A DNA stretch of 64,000 nt from Trichoplax sp. H2 (lineage: Eukaryota > Placozoa > Uniplacotomia > Trichoplacea): the NCBI GenBank assembly GCA_003344405.1, contig NOWV01000153.1, forward strand, positions 62,001 to 126,000, read 5' to 3'. The notes under the pieces were generated by a model. It made no database searches and was not told the DNA's origin. It was given only the letters and a program-made list of their open reading frames with translations. This document shows positions 13,660 through 27,305 of this stretch, one piece after another; within the stretch, counting starts at the first letter, position 1; every line of letters starts with the position of its first letter. The position numbers and the translations under genes were made by a program.

Positions 13660-13831
13660 GTAAATTGATCGTAATTTACTTGCATAACTTAGCCACGATT
13701 TTAAAGTGCTCGTAACGAGCTAATAAGATCAGTTTTAGCATTAGGTCTACAAATAATTGAACAAATGTCTTGACCATAAGTAGTTAAGATATTTAGATTT
13801 ATAAATCGAAGTATTATCGTCAAAATACAGT

Positions 13832-13983
13832 CTATTTTATAATGAGTTTTGGAACAAATCTGTATGTTCTCGATTTTAGAAAATGCATTCTATCTTTTGC
13901 GACTGTATTAAAATCTGATCCATTTGACGCCAATATAGAAAGTATAGTTTCAATTCTGTTAGGTGCAGTAGATATCACGTCTT
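13832..13983 (-). CDS. Candidate terminal exon, unknown product
   Basis: On the minus strand, AAACCCAG is followed by two bases completing a codon and then 49 open codons ending at TAG (13832-13834). The residues look protein-like (for example DVISTAPNRIETILSIL), with amphipathic helical spacing loosely reminiscent of helical-repeat proteins. The opposite strand is also open here for 69 codons, so coding potential exists but the strand is not certain. No family is assigned. Confidence 0.22.
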
Positions 13984-14059
13984 CTGGGTTTACATCGAAC
14001 AGAATAAAATTTTATTCGTCGCATCAAGAACCAACGGTATTTGGCCATTAAGTTAGGGC

Positions 14060-17000
14060 TTAAGTGCTTCATGTTATCACCATTCCGAAAATCCAAAATA
14101 GTATTAAAGTAGTTGTTACTATTTTCAACAACGTATCCAAGTTAATATTTATTATTGTAACATCTCGATATGTTTCAATGTATACAGTCAAGAGCCATTA
14201 TTTCAATTTGTTTCAGTTAATTTAAAAGCCTGGTAAGCTGAATTTATTAATTATAGCTTACAGAAGCTTGCTTTTCCCCCTTAATATATAGCCAATATTT
14301 AATGTACCAACGGAAGATAGATAAATCTGTAAAATTATCTAAGCTCAAAGGAATTGATTTGAAAAGTAGTATTTTTATTATTATTTTATTACATTTTTCT
14401 CCTATCTTGATGGCCTAATCGATTTTTATTTAATTTTAACTTAAAATTTTGCTTTATATAAGAAGGATAAGCTTGAAAAATTTTAAAAATCATTTTCGAG
14501 ACAAATAACATATCTTCGTTTAATTCACATCGCATACCGTCAATCATTTTTAGGTTTTGAAGCCATTATTATTCCAGAGCTTGCTACTGGCTAAAACTTA
14601 AGTTAGACTAGTCGAACTTCATTTGAATATCTATTTCATATCTTTACAGAGCGAGGGAAAATCAGACCTTAATAATTTATTTATCGCGAAATTACGGTAA
14701 AATTCGTGCATTTACTGAAGATATAGCGCGCAATATGAATTCCTGATCGCGAAATGTATGCTTAGCTTAAACGAATACTGCTCTCATTAGTGCGCAATAC
14801 TCAAAGCGCCTATAAAAATTTATAGCAATACATCCACCTAATCTTTTAAATACTTTGACAATAATTACAACATCTCATAGTACGAAATATTTAAAGCGAT
14901 TAATCAGCATGTAAATTTTATTTCCATTCGATCAATACTTGTATACTATGTATATGTAATGTAGACAAAAATTAACTACAACTTAGGCCGCTGTATAACC
15001 CCAGCTAAGGTTTTCTTAAAATTGTCGATTGTTATTTTCAAATTGATGTAGTGTGGTTAATATCATAGTGAGAAATTCTGCCCTTTAGTAGTTTATATAT
15101 TATAATAATGCTAATGTATCGCAAGTATCTGAATTTTACACTTTTAAGTATCATTGTTATTTGCTTCCAGTTGCAGCATTTCAACAGCGCGAACCGAAAC
15201 TTAATGGGAGCATTTATACCATAAATATAAGTAAAATTAACTATTGCACGGGAATTCTTGTATATGTTATACTGTACGTATTGCTTAAGTACAGTAACCA
15301 TTTAGGCCTAAGAAAATAGCAACGATTCTCTCGCACTGATTAACGCAATCAATATGCGCAATATGACTAGTTGTTATTACTTAATTGGACAAAAGTACTA
15401 TGCTGTGTATGGTACCACAATATCTGTTTATGATCACCAACTATAATATGAATTAATTTCCATAAATCCTTCTACTCTTAGCATTTATTTTCTACTTTAG
15501 TAGTTTCCCATATTCATAACCTGTAAATTGCTTTCATGAGGAAAGTTGCTTTATGTAACTCTTATTACTGAGTAGAAGACATATCTTCTTGTAGAGCGTT
15601 AGCTATTAAAATCAAATTGTGATCCTAGTTGCTTTGCCTATCATAGTATTCGAATAAATACATAAAGTGGGATTAATGCTTATCCTAGAACAAGTTTATA
15701 GCATAAGATTAAATATTCATTAATAATATAGCTATTAAAAAACCTTGGCAACATCCGCATTTAGTAGATTACCTGTTTGAATAATCTCAATGAGTTTGTT
15801 ACTCCAATTTAATAAATAATTTGACTTAGGTCAGAAATTTTCACACCAATAAGATAAAACATTCGAATTAACTACAAATAGCCCTATTGTATTTGATTGC
15901 CGTTCATAACAACTTATTAATTAATGCTATCTAGTAATTTAGCCGCTATCATTCGAAATTATACAGATAAAATTAATACCCTTGTAGGAAAATAGATTGT
16001 GGCATACAATAAATGCCCAAGTAAAATTCTTGTATTGAAATTTATTATCGCATTACTTAAATTTGAAAAAATTAAACTCTTCAATTTTGACTTATTGATA
16101 TTATGTAATATACACACATAGGTGATTACTTGAAAGTTTTAAAGTTATGGAAAAACAAAGCAATACAGACACTTAAAAGCGATCACCTAACTTCTACAAG
16201 TACAGCAACAATTTACAGCTTTGGCAAGCCTATGCTAAAAAACCTTTTGACGCGATATATTATTCATAAAAATCTAAAGCTTACTAGTATTGTCTGTTAT
16301 AGCTAGTAGAACGCGTGAAATTAAATGGATATCTTTAATTATCACTTTGAAGGGTAATGGTACAAGTTAGGGTAACTTCTCCGATAGCATATGAATATAT
16401 AATTCTCATCAAAGCTTTCCCGTAAAATAAAATAACTTCCTACTTCGTATTTATCATATTATTTTACGATATAAATTAGCATTTTACACCTCAAAGCATA
16501 GCTTACAGTGCAATATTTAATTTACTACAGTAAAAATTTTTCAAATTATGGTTAATTAGATGCAGCGAGAGTTAAAGATACTTGCTTACGGTAATCCGCA
16601 TATGCATATTTAGGAAGTACAATAGAAGAGCTTCGTGGAGTTATCAATTAAGCTTAAATCCAACGATAAAACAATTTATGATATTTTTCACTTAACAATC
16701 TTGGGAATTATCAATAATATAGTGATTTTTGGAAGGTTTAGGGTCCATCATAATCGCAATTAAATTGTCTGAGTTACACAAGCAGAGTAGAGTTTATTGG
16801 AATTAGCGCTAGAGGAAAACCGTGTGAGGTTATAGTAAGTACAACGACGTGACTAGTCGAATAGCTATAGCAATATTGAATTGGTAAAACGTGCAAGCTT
16901 ACAGTGTAACTAGCAGAACTAACTAACGAGATTAATGTAAGATTAGCGCTTTTATAATGTAAGAAGCACAACAGGAGGAAACTATTCATAAAACACGAAT

Positions 17001-20000
17001 GACTATTAAAAGTAGCATAATTCGATATTAGGACAGTTCTACGATACAATCAACCTAGAGTATAAGAGGTTTCCATAGTATTAATAGTTAAATGTAGATT
17101 ATACTAATAAGGAGTTATGTTATAGTCTATGTGGAAATTAAATTTGCTAAGAATAGGATGTACCGTATTTAGAAGCATATTCGCTGTTATACACTATAAG
17201 TATAAAACGAACTAAAAAGCTCGCTTATAATTTAATTTCATTAAGATAGTCGCTCGTAGGGCTTGATAAGCCTAGTATTGCTGCAATAAATATAAATAAA
17301 ATTTCAACCAAATGTTAATCAATTTGTTACTCTCTTCAAGTTATAAACCATGCACTAGGGTGAGTTAATCCACTCCTGCAAGATAATTGATGAGCGCAAA
17401 TATCTCACATTAATGTAAAAGAAATTCACTTAAGGTTGAACTATGGATAATGATTGAATTGGTATGATAAACAGATAGTCATCAAAATGATAAATATTTG
17501 TGTTTATCATTGACTTATTCAACTATTTACTAGGATCTGATTCCATATCATATACCATGTTCTAATTGATTATGAGATACAACTATATAATTATGCTAAG
17601 TAAATCATTAGCTCAAATTTTGGTTGTACCAGTTAAATAAGTTACTGTAATGCGGTTATAGTCGATTTTCGACTCAGTAGATCTCAGAAGACAATGTATT
17701 TTGTTAAATTACGGTAATGTAGCCGGATTGCTTACCGTAGCTTGGTAAAATGAATGAGTTAATTAATTTGATATCTACAAGTCACTCTCTTTAGGTTAAT
17801 TATTAAATTGGATACTCCGAGCATCTAGATCAATCAGTACTTTCATAAACATTTAAAAATCTTAACCATAATTTTATGTTTTGAATTCAGGCTGCGTAAT
17901 GATAGTAGCACACTGCGCATTTCTAGCCAGAAATCAGTTACTGCTTCGTAAAAATTATTTATCTACACTTAATAAACAATATTCATCAACGTGATAGATT
18001 ATGTACAGAAAGATGAAACAATGAATTAAATTCTAACAATTCTAAAAGCACAACAAGAAATGAAATTTCTAATAGTGAGTACTTTATGAGATATTACAAT
18101 TGGAGCTATCTATGCATTCATGCCTAACAACGTGGAGAGACCTTCGATAGAAAATTAAACTCATCATTTAGTTATTGTGAAATTTATACGTAATGAAAAT
18201 ATAGAGTTTACGAAATGATGGCAAGATTTTTATTTATCATGAAGGGTAGGGATATAAAGAGGGGTTTGATCGAGATAATGATCATGTTACTTCTGATATT
18301 GCGGTAAATTGAATTAAATAACGATAGATAAAAATCAAAGTTAGACAATGTATTTCCTGCAGATGATCTGCGTGTGACGTAGATAAAAATTCGATAAAAA
18401 AACTTATTCAATTTTCAGTACAGAATTGCAGGAAATGTAAGATTTCATTTGATCATTCAGCGTTAAAATTTTTACTACTGGTTTGGGATAACCTACAGTA
18501 TCTTATATATGGTTTATAGTTTATTTGTTACCGGTAGCCTTTTAAAATTTGATAATAAAACGCCTGATTATACGGGAAAATAAACATGATCATAAATTAA
18601 TTTGCCAGTTTATAATCAAAATTTGTGGTCAGAAAATTGTTGTAAAATCATTATGCAAAATATAAAGTAATTACCCTAGCTATGTACTTTACTTATACGA
18701 AACGAGCCAATTAGGCTACGGATTATATATAAATATCGACGATAAATGAAATTATTTTTAACTTAACCGTGAAATTTGTTACGGGAACTAATAATAGATG
18801 ATAGGCGGATGTCCAAGTTCCTAAACGTAATTACAATCGAAAAATGGGAGGTACAATATTATTATAATAATACAAGTATAATTACCTACCATCATTTGAA
18901 GTAGTTATTGTATATTAAGATCACGAGTATATTTTCATCTATAGTATTTCAATTCATGGTAATGGCTGAATTAGTATTCTTACAATTGTTCCTAAAGAAA
19001 TCTTCTAAGCTATACGATAATAATAGATAGTATAAATAATATAATTGACCATACTCAGAGCATTAATATTTATCCGTAAAAATCTCATAGGAAATTCTTG
19101 TTAGATCAATTAGTTCAAATTTTTGTCAACATAAGGCACATTTTCAATAATTACATAATAAATAACGCTTAAAAATTCTTCAGTATCGTCTACAAATCAT
19201 TTTTATTAAAAGCTCATTATTAATTGATGACAAATTTAGACTCTAACTTCCAAAACCGTTAAAAGCTACTTTGTGATGCAGTTCCAACCAATTACATCTT
19301 TAAAAGTTCATAATTATGACAGAAGCCATTGCTTATCAAAGCAAACTACAGATGACGTTATCATTAAGGAAAAGGCCTGATAGCTGCATAATTTATACAA
19401 TTAAGAAATGAATACACCCAATTATTTAGCTGCGCGTAAATTGTCTTCAATAATCGATTAAATTAACATAAAACACGGGAGGATATGATCAAGCATAATC
19501 ATTATCTCATTCAGCCAAGATGGCATTTTAAATAATATTATGAATTATGGTAATTAATTTCTTGGCCTGGGAACTTTACTTTCAGCCAGCATGAGAATAA
19601 ATAATTAGATTATATTATGATAGCTCATTTAACTCTGCATTAAGCACCACTGTAGTATTAGAAATATATTGTATATATATATATATATATACATCACACA
19701 TACACAGAATAAATCATTTTACGATATTTAGAGCTATTTAAATCATAATTAAAATTTCTAAATGCGTACATCGTCATAATAAATAAAATATGCCTGATAA
19801 CTCTGAAATTTGTAAGAAATCGAGGACGTCATATAGTACGTCAATCATCGGAATTATAATTACATGAATACTTGTCAAATTAGCCCATGACGCAAATAGA
19901 AACAGATCCCGATCGATTACTTTTATGAGCCTTTTTGGTGTAATAAAGATATTTTATTCCCCAGTTACCTAACTCTAGGTACTTCCCGAGTTAGATCGTT

Positions 20001-23000
20001 CATACAGTAATTTATCTACTAGATTTCTACATCTAATAGTGGGAACTCCATAACTTCTGTAGTCCCATAAAATACTAGAAATCTCTTTTGGGTATACTAA
20101 TTAGATCTTTATCACTAGACCGATATAACGATATCCTCCTAAAAATTTTGGGACTTTATAGGCGTATTGTTTATATTCATTTTAAAAATTAAGTAAGAAA
20201 TAGAATAGGTTAGCAATATGGTAGTTATCTAATCATTAGATGACAATTCTTGAAAATGTCGTGGGCAGAGCTTCTGTCAGATATAGTCCATTATTTCGAT
20301 ATTCATAATACACATATCAAGATATCCAAGATATCAAACATCAAGGGTTTAATTTGAACTAGAAATCAAGCAGCAAAAAATTGGTATTTTAAAAACGCTA
20401 TTAAAACCGGTTATTAGACATTATGGATAGGCGATCAGGACCTTCCCAATTAATTATAGTAACAGTAAGCATAATGGTAATACGTTTGTTGGTGCACATG
20501 CAAAAACTTTAACCTTTAATATTTGTGTTATACAAAACTGAGCTGCTTCGTACTTCGATTTACGTTAGTATGTAGTTATCATATTAAATACAGACTTCAG
20601 CTATAGCTAGAATTAGAAATGATTATAAGTAAGATTTTGAAATTAAACAAGCGATTCGATAAAGTAATACGGTGTCACAAAACAGCTTTGCAACAAGATA
20701 ACGCAATATACGATCAATAAGTCAATTCCTTGAACCACGTATCAAGGAACGATATCTGCACTATCACGAACACTTTTGCTCTACTAGTAGACTACACAAA
20801 GACTTAGACGCCTCGTATTTTATGCTAAACACTAAGTTTAAGAATCCTCTTTATTACACGATATACTGCATTTATATACTCTTCCTCAATTGTTCATCAG
20901 TCCTAGTTAGTACGATTACCTTTGGAATCACTTACAGAATTAGATATTAATTTTAGCTACTGCTCCCTTAATGCAGACAACAGTATTTACCAACATAGAC
21001 ATCTGATAACTAATACAGAATAGTCAGATTACGATATATCCTATCACGAAACGTTTTCACGATAATTTACAATCAACCATAAGTAAGTTACAATCACAAT
21101 GATTCGAACTGTAAGTAGATGATTTGCATTCCCTATTATAACTATTAATTTCAGTATGTGTATAAGTGTCACTGTCATAAAAAGTCAGTGCTACATTAAA
21201 ACACAGTATATCCAAGTTAGAAGCTAACTAAATAAGGATAGTCTAACAGAATTATCCTAACATAGATATTTCTACTGTAATACAGTATTTAACACTGTAA
21301 CATACGGAAATATGATTTTACATTACTGTATATTACATACAGTCATGATCGTAACATGCACACATATGTTGTTTTAGATAGCTGCCATTATTTGATTGAT
21401 TGTAATTTCCTTAGGATCGTAATTCATTAAGTCAAAAATTCTTGAGCTATAAACATAATAGTATAGGTATTCTATTGCATCACTGCCGCCATCATCTACT
21501 ATTACTTTACTAAGAATAATAGACTACACTAGTCTCATAACCCTCACCCCATATAGCTATTGTACTTTAAACAAATATTGTACTGCTATTATCAGCTGAA
21601 TTTACTGTAGCACTTTATAACAAAGAAGTCAAATTTTAAATACTACCTGTCGATCTCAGTTGATCGCCATATTACTACATTCTGGAATTTTGCAAAATAA
21701 TAATTGTTGGATAATCTTTTCTAATTCTTTATTGATAAACAGACCCAGTCAATATTTTCTGACAGGTAATCGTCTTCATTATTTCTTTTAAACCTATTAT
21801 GAAAGTACATGTAGGTTGTATGTATAAAGCTTAAACACTATATTTAGCCTAAGTAAGGCTGTAAGATTTATCGCTAATTAAAGTTCAATTGACAATTGAT
21901 TACAGCATATCTATCACCCATTTTTATTAGTCAGTATGAAGGGATTTCTCATAAAATAATGTTATTGTGCTAATACTAAATAAAGAAACCCACGAATACT
22001 GATAGCACAAATTATTAACTTTCGATTTAGAGCAACCTAATGCAGAGTTGACCTTATTGACTTTAGCATTCAGCTACAGCTACAAAATTTTCCGGAAAAC
22101 AGTTGCAGTCATCTTAAAAAATCAAAACTGATCTACATGATCATACGAAATTGGTGTAAAAATTTAAATATTGACGGCTTTACAATTATTAACGTGATTA
22201 TCGTAAGTAAAATAATAATGTACGATAATTTCGTCTTTTGGACTTCACTATATTAATAAGATATTTATAAAGGGTATATTCAAGTTGATTAAGAAATCGT
22301 TTAGTATCTTTATATTATGAGTAGACTTTCTTGAAGTAATAGATAGCGATGTAATATTCTAAATGTAAAGATAGTATCACAGTAAATTCAGTAAATTATG
22401 TTTCTTTCGCCATTTTGGTAGCATCTGATAATGAGTTCAAGAGTTTCATTCTAAGTATTCAAGGTGATTAGCAGTTATAAATTATTCCAAAACACTGTAA
22501 ATTGAATCTGCCGCTGCAGATATACTAATGAAATTTAACCCTGCACTAATGGACGTATTCTTTAATGTCACTTTTACATAAAGCTTGATCTAGCTAAGAC
22601 AAACTAACATATCTAGGTCATCCTTTAGGTTTGTTCTTTAAGAAGAAATTTTATTGCAGATTTCTGTCATGATTTAAACATGTATAGTTTGCCTTGTTGA
22701 AAGTGGGTGGTATCTGCGCTAGCATTTGGCAAAGCTGAACAAGATTATTGTTAATAATATCACAATTGGCTATGTATGTATGGGGATTTTCCATCCTACC
22801 ACCAAATACTATTCGAAGCTAGCTCTATGTTACAGTACTGTATCACCGGATATTTTAAAAATCAAAATATTAGACGTAGCACCGGTATCAGTAGTATGAG
22901 AATTACATCTTCTATAATCGAACGAAGGGTCTACTAGTATACGATAATAAGTTACTTTGCAATTTTGAGCATTTTTATCAAAAGCTACAGAGCTGTTATC

Positions 23001-23780
23001 AATTGTATCATAAACTGTAGCTATTGGGCTACATTCTCTTTGATTATATACCATTGATAATAGAAACGTCTTGACATGTTAATATAAGACACATTATATT
23101 AGAGCGATGGAATCAAATACCTTTATACGAGTACTGAAGTACTTTAAACCATTCAATAGACAGTGTAAAAATTATTTAAGAAGTAAGCTCTACTAAATAT
23201 CCATATGGTCCTAATTTTTGTTTATGAAACTATGCAATGATTACAAGGGCTTGATCTCCTTTATATAGATTGTATGTAAGATTTACTAAATCTTGGCTCT
23301 CAGTCATTTTAGCACTTAATAACCCAATATTTAGTATTATGTTTTCTCATTGCCTCATCATTCGACGTATAATTGACTTTGAACATTTCGTTTGAGTGAA
23401 TAAACGGAACGGTAACTAAATAGCGGCAGTCATTCAAAGTATCATTTTTCCGGTTACCCTTCTACATGCCTGCAAAATGATGGTCGAAGTATACGTAAAT
23501 TGCGTCACAATTAACTTACACTGATACGATACAATATACAAAATTTCAAATCTTTTCGTAATTTTAATCACTTTTCACCACTGAGAATAAACTAGTGCAT
23601 ACCAATAAATTTCTTAACTTGATGTAACCGAAAGTCAAGATTACGGTACAAATCGTTAATATTTGCAAAGCTATTTTAAATTTTATTACTGATATAAATT
23701 TAAGAATAAAAATTTGTGAAGTCAAATGTTTAAAAATGAATTAGTTTATTTGACGATTAAGCTGAGCGAAAATCTGATGT
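14060..23780. other. Gene-poor AT-rich stretch
   Basis: No homology-supported gene is seen. A (TA)n run lies at about 19671-19691. Exon-like pieces with open frames include 15177-15319 on the plus strand (acceptor CCAGTTGCAG, one hydrophobic segment before a stop) and a 74-codon minus-strand ORF at 22830-23054 with three Cys. None can be joined to a gene with confidence. Confidence 0.4.
19671..19691. repeat. (TA)n microsatellite
   Basis: About ten uninterrupted TA dinucleotides, followed by a short CACACATACACAG run. Confidence 0.85.
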
Positions 23781-23796
23781 TGAGTTTAGTTCGAAA

Positions 23797-26700
23797 ATGA
23801 GCAAGAAAGAAAGGACACGCCTTGCAGCTCGAAGTAGACGTTTGGAAGAAAATGATTTAATGAAGAAGCTAGCTCAGCTATTACCAATTATATCAGATGT
23901 CGCTCGGCAACTCGATAAAGCCGCCGTTATTCGTTTAGCTATAAGTGTTTTGAAACTACGTCAACGAACCTTAAATCACAACGGTAACTTCGGTATTTTT
24001 CTATTGGTTACAACTGTCTCTTTATAAGCAATATTACTGCATGTATTCCTTATTACAATATTAGTTCTTTACATAACTATTCTTTCAGCTTCATGTAAAG
24101 ATTTTTCAGTTTTGAGCTGCCTTAGTCTCCGTAAAGACTTTTTTCGCAAATTTAAGGATTTATCACCTCGACAACTTAGTTGAATAGCCTAATACTTGAG
24201 GACTTTGAACAAGAAGTCATAAATTTTTTTTCAGCGATCGTTTATAGCGATGATCATGAATTACTTTCTAGCCATGAAATCTTGATAACAGTCGCAATAT
24301 TTAACCTCAAAATCAGTTAAAATGTAAAGATAGAAATTTGAGAAATCATACTAACCTTTAAATTCCTTTCTTCTTCCACATCCATGATAGGCCCTTCCGT
24401 TGTTGAAGCTAATTTAGTCCAACATATGCATAACAGTACGGCTAACATATCATAAGATGGATCAGCTACTGTATTTTAATGAATTGCGAAATTATTGTGT
24501 ATTATAAATTTGGCTAATTTTAGACCATTTTAGATGTATACTATTCGAATATACTAAAATGCGAATGTTTCATCGATATCAATATGTTGTTCACGTTTGC
24601 TATTATAATAGGACAGAGGAAATATTTGCACATCCAAAGATACTTCAAAAGCAATATTGGGTGGTATCTTCTTCAAGTAAATTTATTGATTAGCTGAAAC
24701 AAATAATGAAAAGACATATTTTAAGAGTTTCCGTTTGCAGCTTTTTTATTTCTGACCTTGCATTTCACTTCTATCCATTTATAATTTCTATCTAAAATAA
24801 TCAGGCATTAGATGGATTTCTATTATTGATTTCTAATGATTGCCAGCTATTATACGTTTCAGAAAGAATTTCTGTGCATTTAGGTTTGTCACAAGTAAGT
24901 CGAAAGTTGACATTTTCATATGCTTAATTTCTCATGAGTTATTTTTACCTAATAAATTGTAGCGTGATATTTTTCTGCTTCAAAAGCTGCATTAGGTAAT
25001 TGTTGAATGTGCAACATCATGCTTTCATAGGTTGACTTAATTGGATCAAGTTTATTGGACATTATTCATTCTGATGACAAGGAAAAATTATATAATTTTC
25101 TAAGTATTGACCTGTATTCGAATGAACCTGGTACGCACAATCTTATTTTAAACTTGCAAATGTAAAATTTTGATTAGTAATAGTTTTCTTCCTGGTTGAT
25201 ACATTTGGCCATAAATCATTCAAATATTCTATAAAATGTCCAGTAATGTATTTACAAGTACATCCAAAGGTCCTCCTCTAAGCGTATTATTGTCCTGTAA
25301 GACCTCCAATTTCAATTTCAATAGCTGCATACATTTCACAGATTCAATAAACAATTCTGCGTTATACCAAATTTACATAAAAAGCTATCAGCTAGTTTCA
25401 TAATTGATTCCTAATAAATGTTTAGATCAGCTATATGGAATTCATTTAGCAATTTTAAGTGTTGTTAGCATAGTCTGATTCAGTCATAATTGAAACTGTG
25501 GGCTGTTACAGTAAAATAATCCTACCTTATCAGAATCGTATGAGGCGAAATTATTGATTATTAGAAAATATATATACCCTAGCTTGCTTGCAGCTCAATA
25601 TTACTTGACATAGCTAAATCATATGTTCAATTACCGATAGGCAAAGGTAATGCTATTAATGAACTTAGCGGTAAAAGTCGATCTATTTTAATTCGCATGA
25701 AATGCAAGCTAGTTAAGCGCTTTGCGCTTGATCGTGGCAATAAAAGAGCTATGAATCAGCAAAATAAAAATTATAAGGTAAAACCATCAATTTATGTTAT
25801 TCCTTTCAATATAGATTTAATGCCATAAAATAGGAGATGAACGTTAGGAAATTCATTCGTCTTTACTAGAATTTGGATAAAGCTAGCAATATTTTAATTA
25901 AAACAACTCTCTGAATGTCATAATAAAAATTAGGAGAAATAATCTCGAAACGGATGCTCGTTGCGAATAAAACTAAATACGCAATACGTACCTTACGTAT
26001 GAAAGAGTAGTTTGCGAACATCATGCATTATGATATATTTGACAACATCAGATATCGTTACAGAATTAAATTATTGACTGCAATCTTGACTTTTAATTAA
26101 TCGTAATGTGAATGAAATCTTTCAAATATAACTAGATTTCACGATGCTAAATATGTGCTGCAAAGTGAAATTGCAAGAACTCGTACAACACCTTTTCTGA
26201 TTATTATAATATGTAACTTAACTTTTGCACTCATAGATAATTGCTACAATATTTGGTTCTCTTAATTGAATTCACTTCAATCTTATCATACTAACAACAA
26301 GGTTACTTTTACTTTCCTAGATAATTCGTTTTACCACTCACCATCGTCAATTGTCATGCTTCCGTTACCAACTTCCTAAAGATTTTGGTTCAATATATGA
26401 ATCAGCGATCGTTGCTGAACCTATTGCATCATTACAAACTTTAGAGAATCAAAATAGTAGCCGAACCTTTCTCTGTTATCTTACTTGCAATTTAGAAATA
26501 TTATGCTGCACGGAAGGGTAGGGTAACTTTAATAGCGTTACATTTAATGGTTAGAAATACGTGTAGTTATATCAGCATGCTACTTTCCTTATATTGTTAT
26601 ATCGTATAAGGCAAGTTTACTCTTATTTATTAGGCTGAATCTTTACTTATTTGTTAGTTTGCAGTATTGTACTGGTTTTCGTGAAGAAGAAGTCCAGGGT

Positions 26701-27305
26701 AAATCTTTGTATCAGTTTTGCCATACGCGTGATCTTGATCATATCAAAGCAATCCATACATCACGTAAGTAATAACTAAAGTGGCATATACCAGTAGCTG
26801 TTATATTATGGATTATGGTACGGTAGTTATTTAATTTGATATAAGTAGAATATAAATTAGAGAGCTATACTCCTATGGTGGGTATAAAATAGAGGAAGCG
26901 ACCGTTTTAGATGCCAGAGATAGATTACTGGAAATAGTTTATTAAAGCGATTATATAATAACCGTTAATCTTTTCTGTTCCTAGTTTTACATCCAGAACA
27001 GATCGTCGATTACTATAGTTATAAATGGTTAAGAAAAGACGGCGGCTGGTCAGTACTGCATTCTACGGCTCACATTGCGACAAATTGTAGGAGAACTACG
27101 ACCCTCCGGTACACTGGTAGAACTATTGTAATTAAAAATTATTTGATAGGGTGAGTCAAAATAGTGATACATGCCCGTAATATAGCTTAATGTTAAGAGA
27201 GGATTATGAGAAATGATTCAAAATAAAGAACTAAGCTATAATATTCCATAGAAACATCAGCATACTTGTAATTTCTCAATTGTTGATTACAGTTATTTTC
27301 ATTAA
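23797..27305 (+). CDS. bHLH-PAS transcription factor, SIM/Trachealess/HIF branch
   Basis: Rebuilt exons are 23797-23983, 24391-24435 (least certain), 24812-24894 (or from 24805), 25031-25130, 25641-25777, 26321-26517, 26658-26764, 26985-27150 and a possible last exon 27293-27305. Summed phases give 344 codons plus stop. Residues 1-57 are a bHLH with AARSRR in the basic region and QLDKAAVIRL in helix 2, starting almost at the initiator Met as in SIM proteins. PAS-A (about 78-185) contains YVSERISVHLGLSQ and VDLIGSSLLDIIH. The linker exon leads into PAS-B (about 235-340) with GKSLYQFCH, KDGGWSVL and an IVIKNYLI end. Family members dimerise with ARNT-type partners in the nucleus. SVHLGLSQ favours SIM/Trh over HIF. 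The C-terminus is uncertain: the last exon would stop four residues after PAS-B, omitting a transactivation tail. Confidence 0.85.

Noticed and set aside
16774-17049. 91-codon minus-strand ORF
   Set aside because: No recognised domain and poor splice borders; a few ORFs of this size are expected by chance at this base composition.
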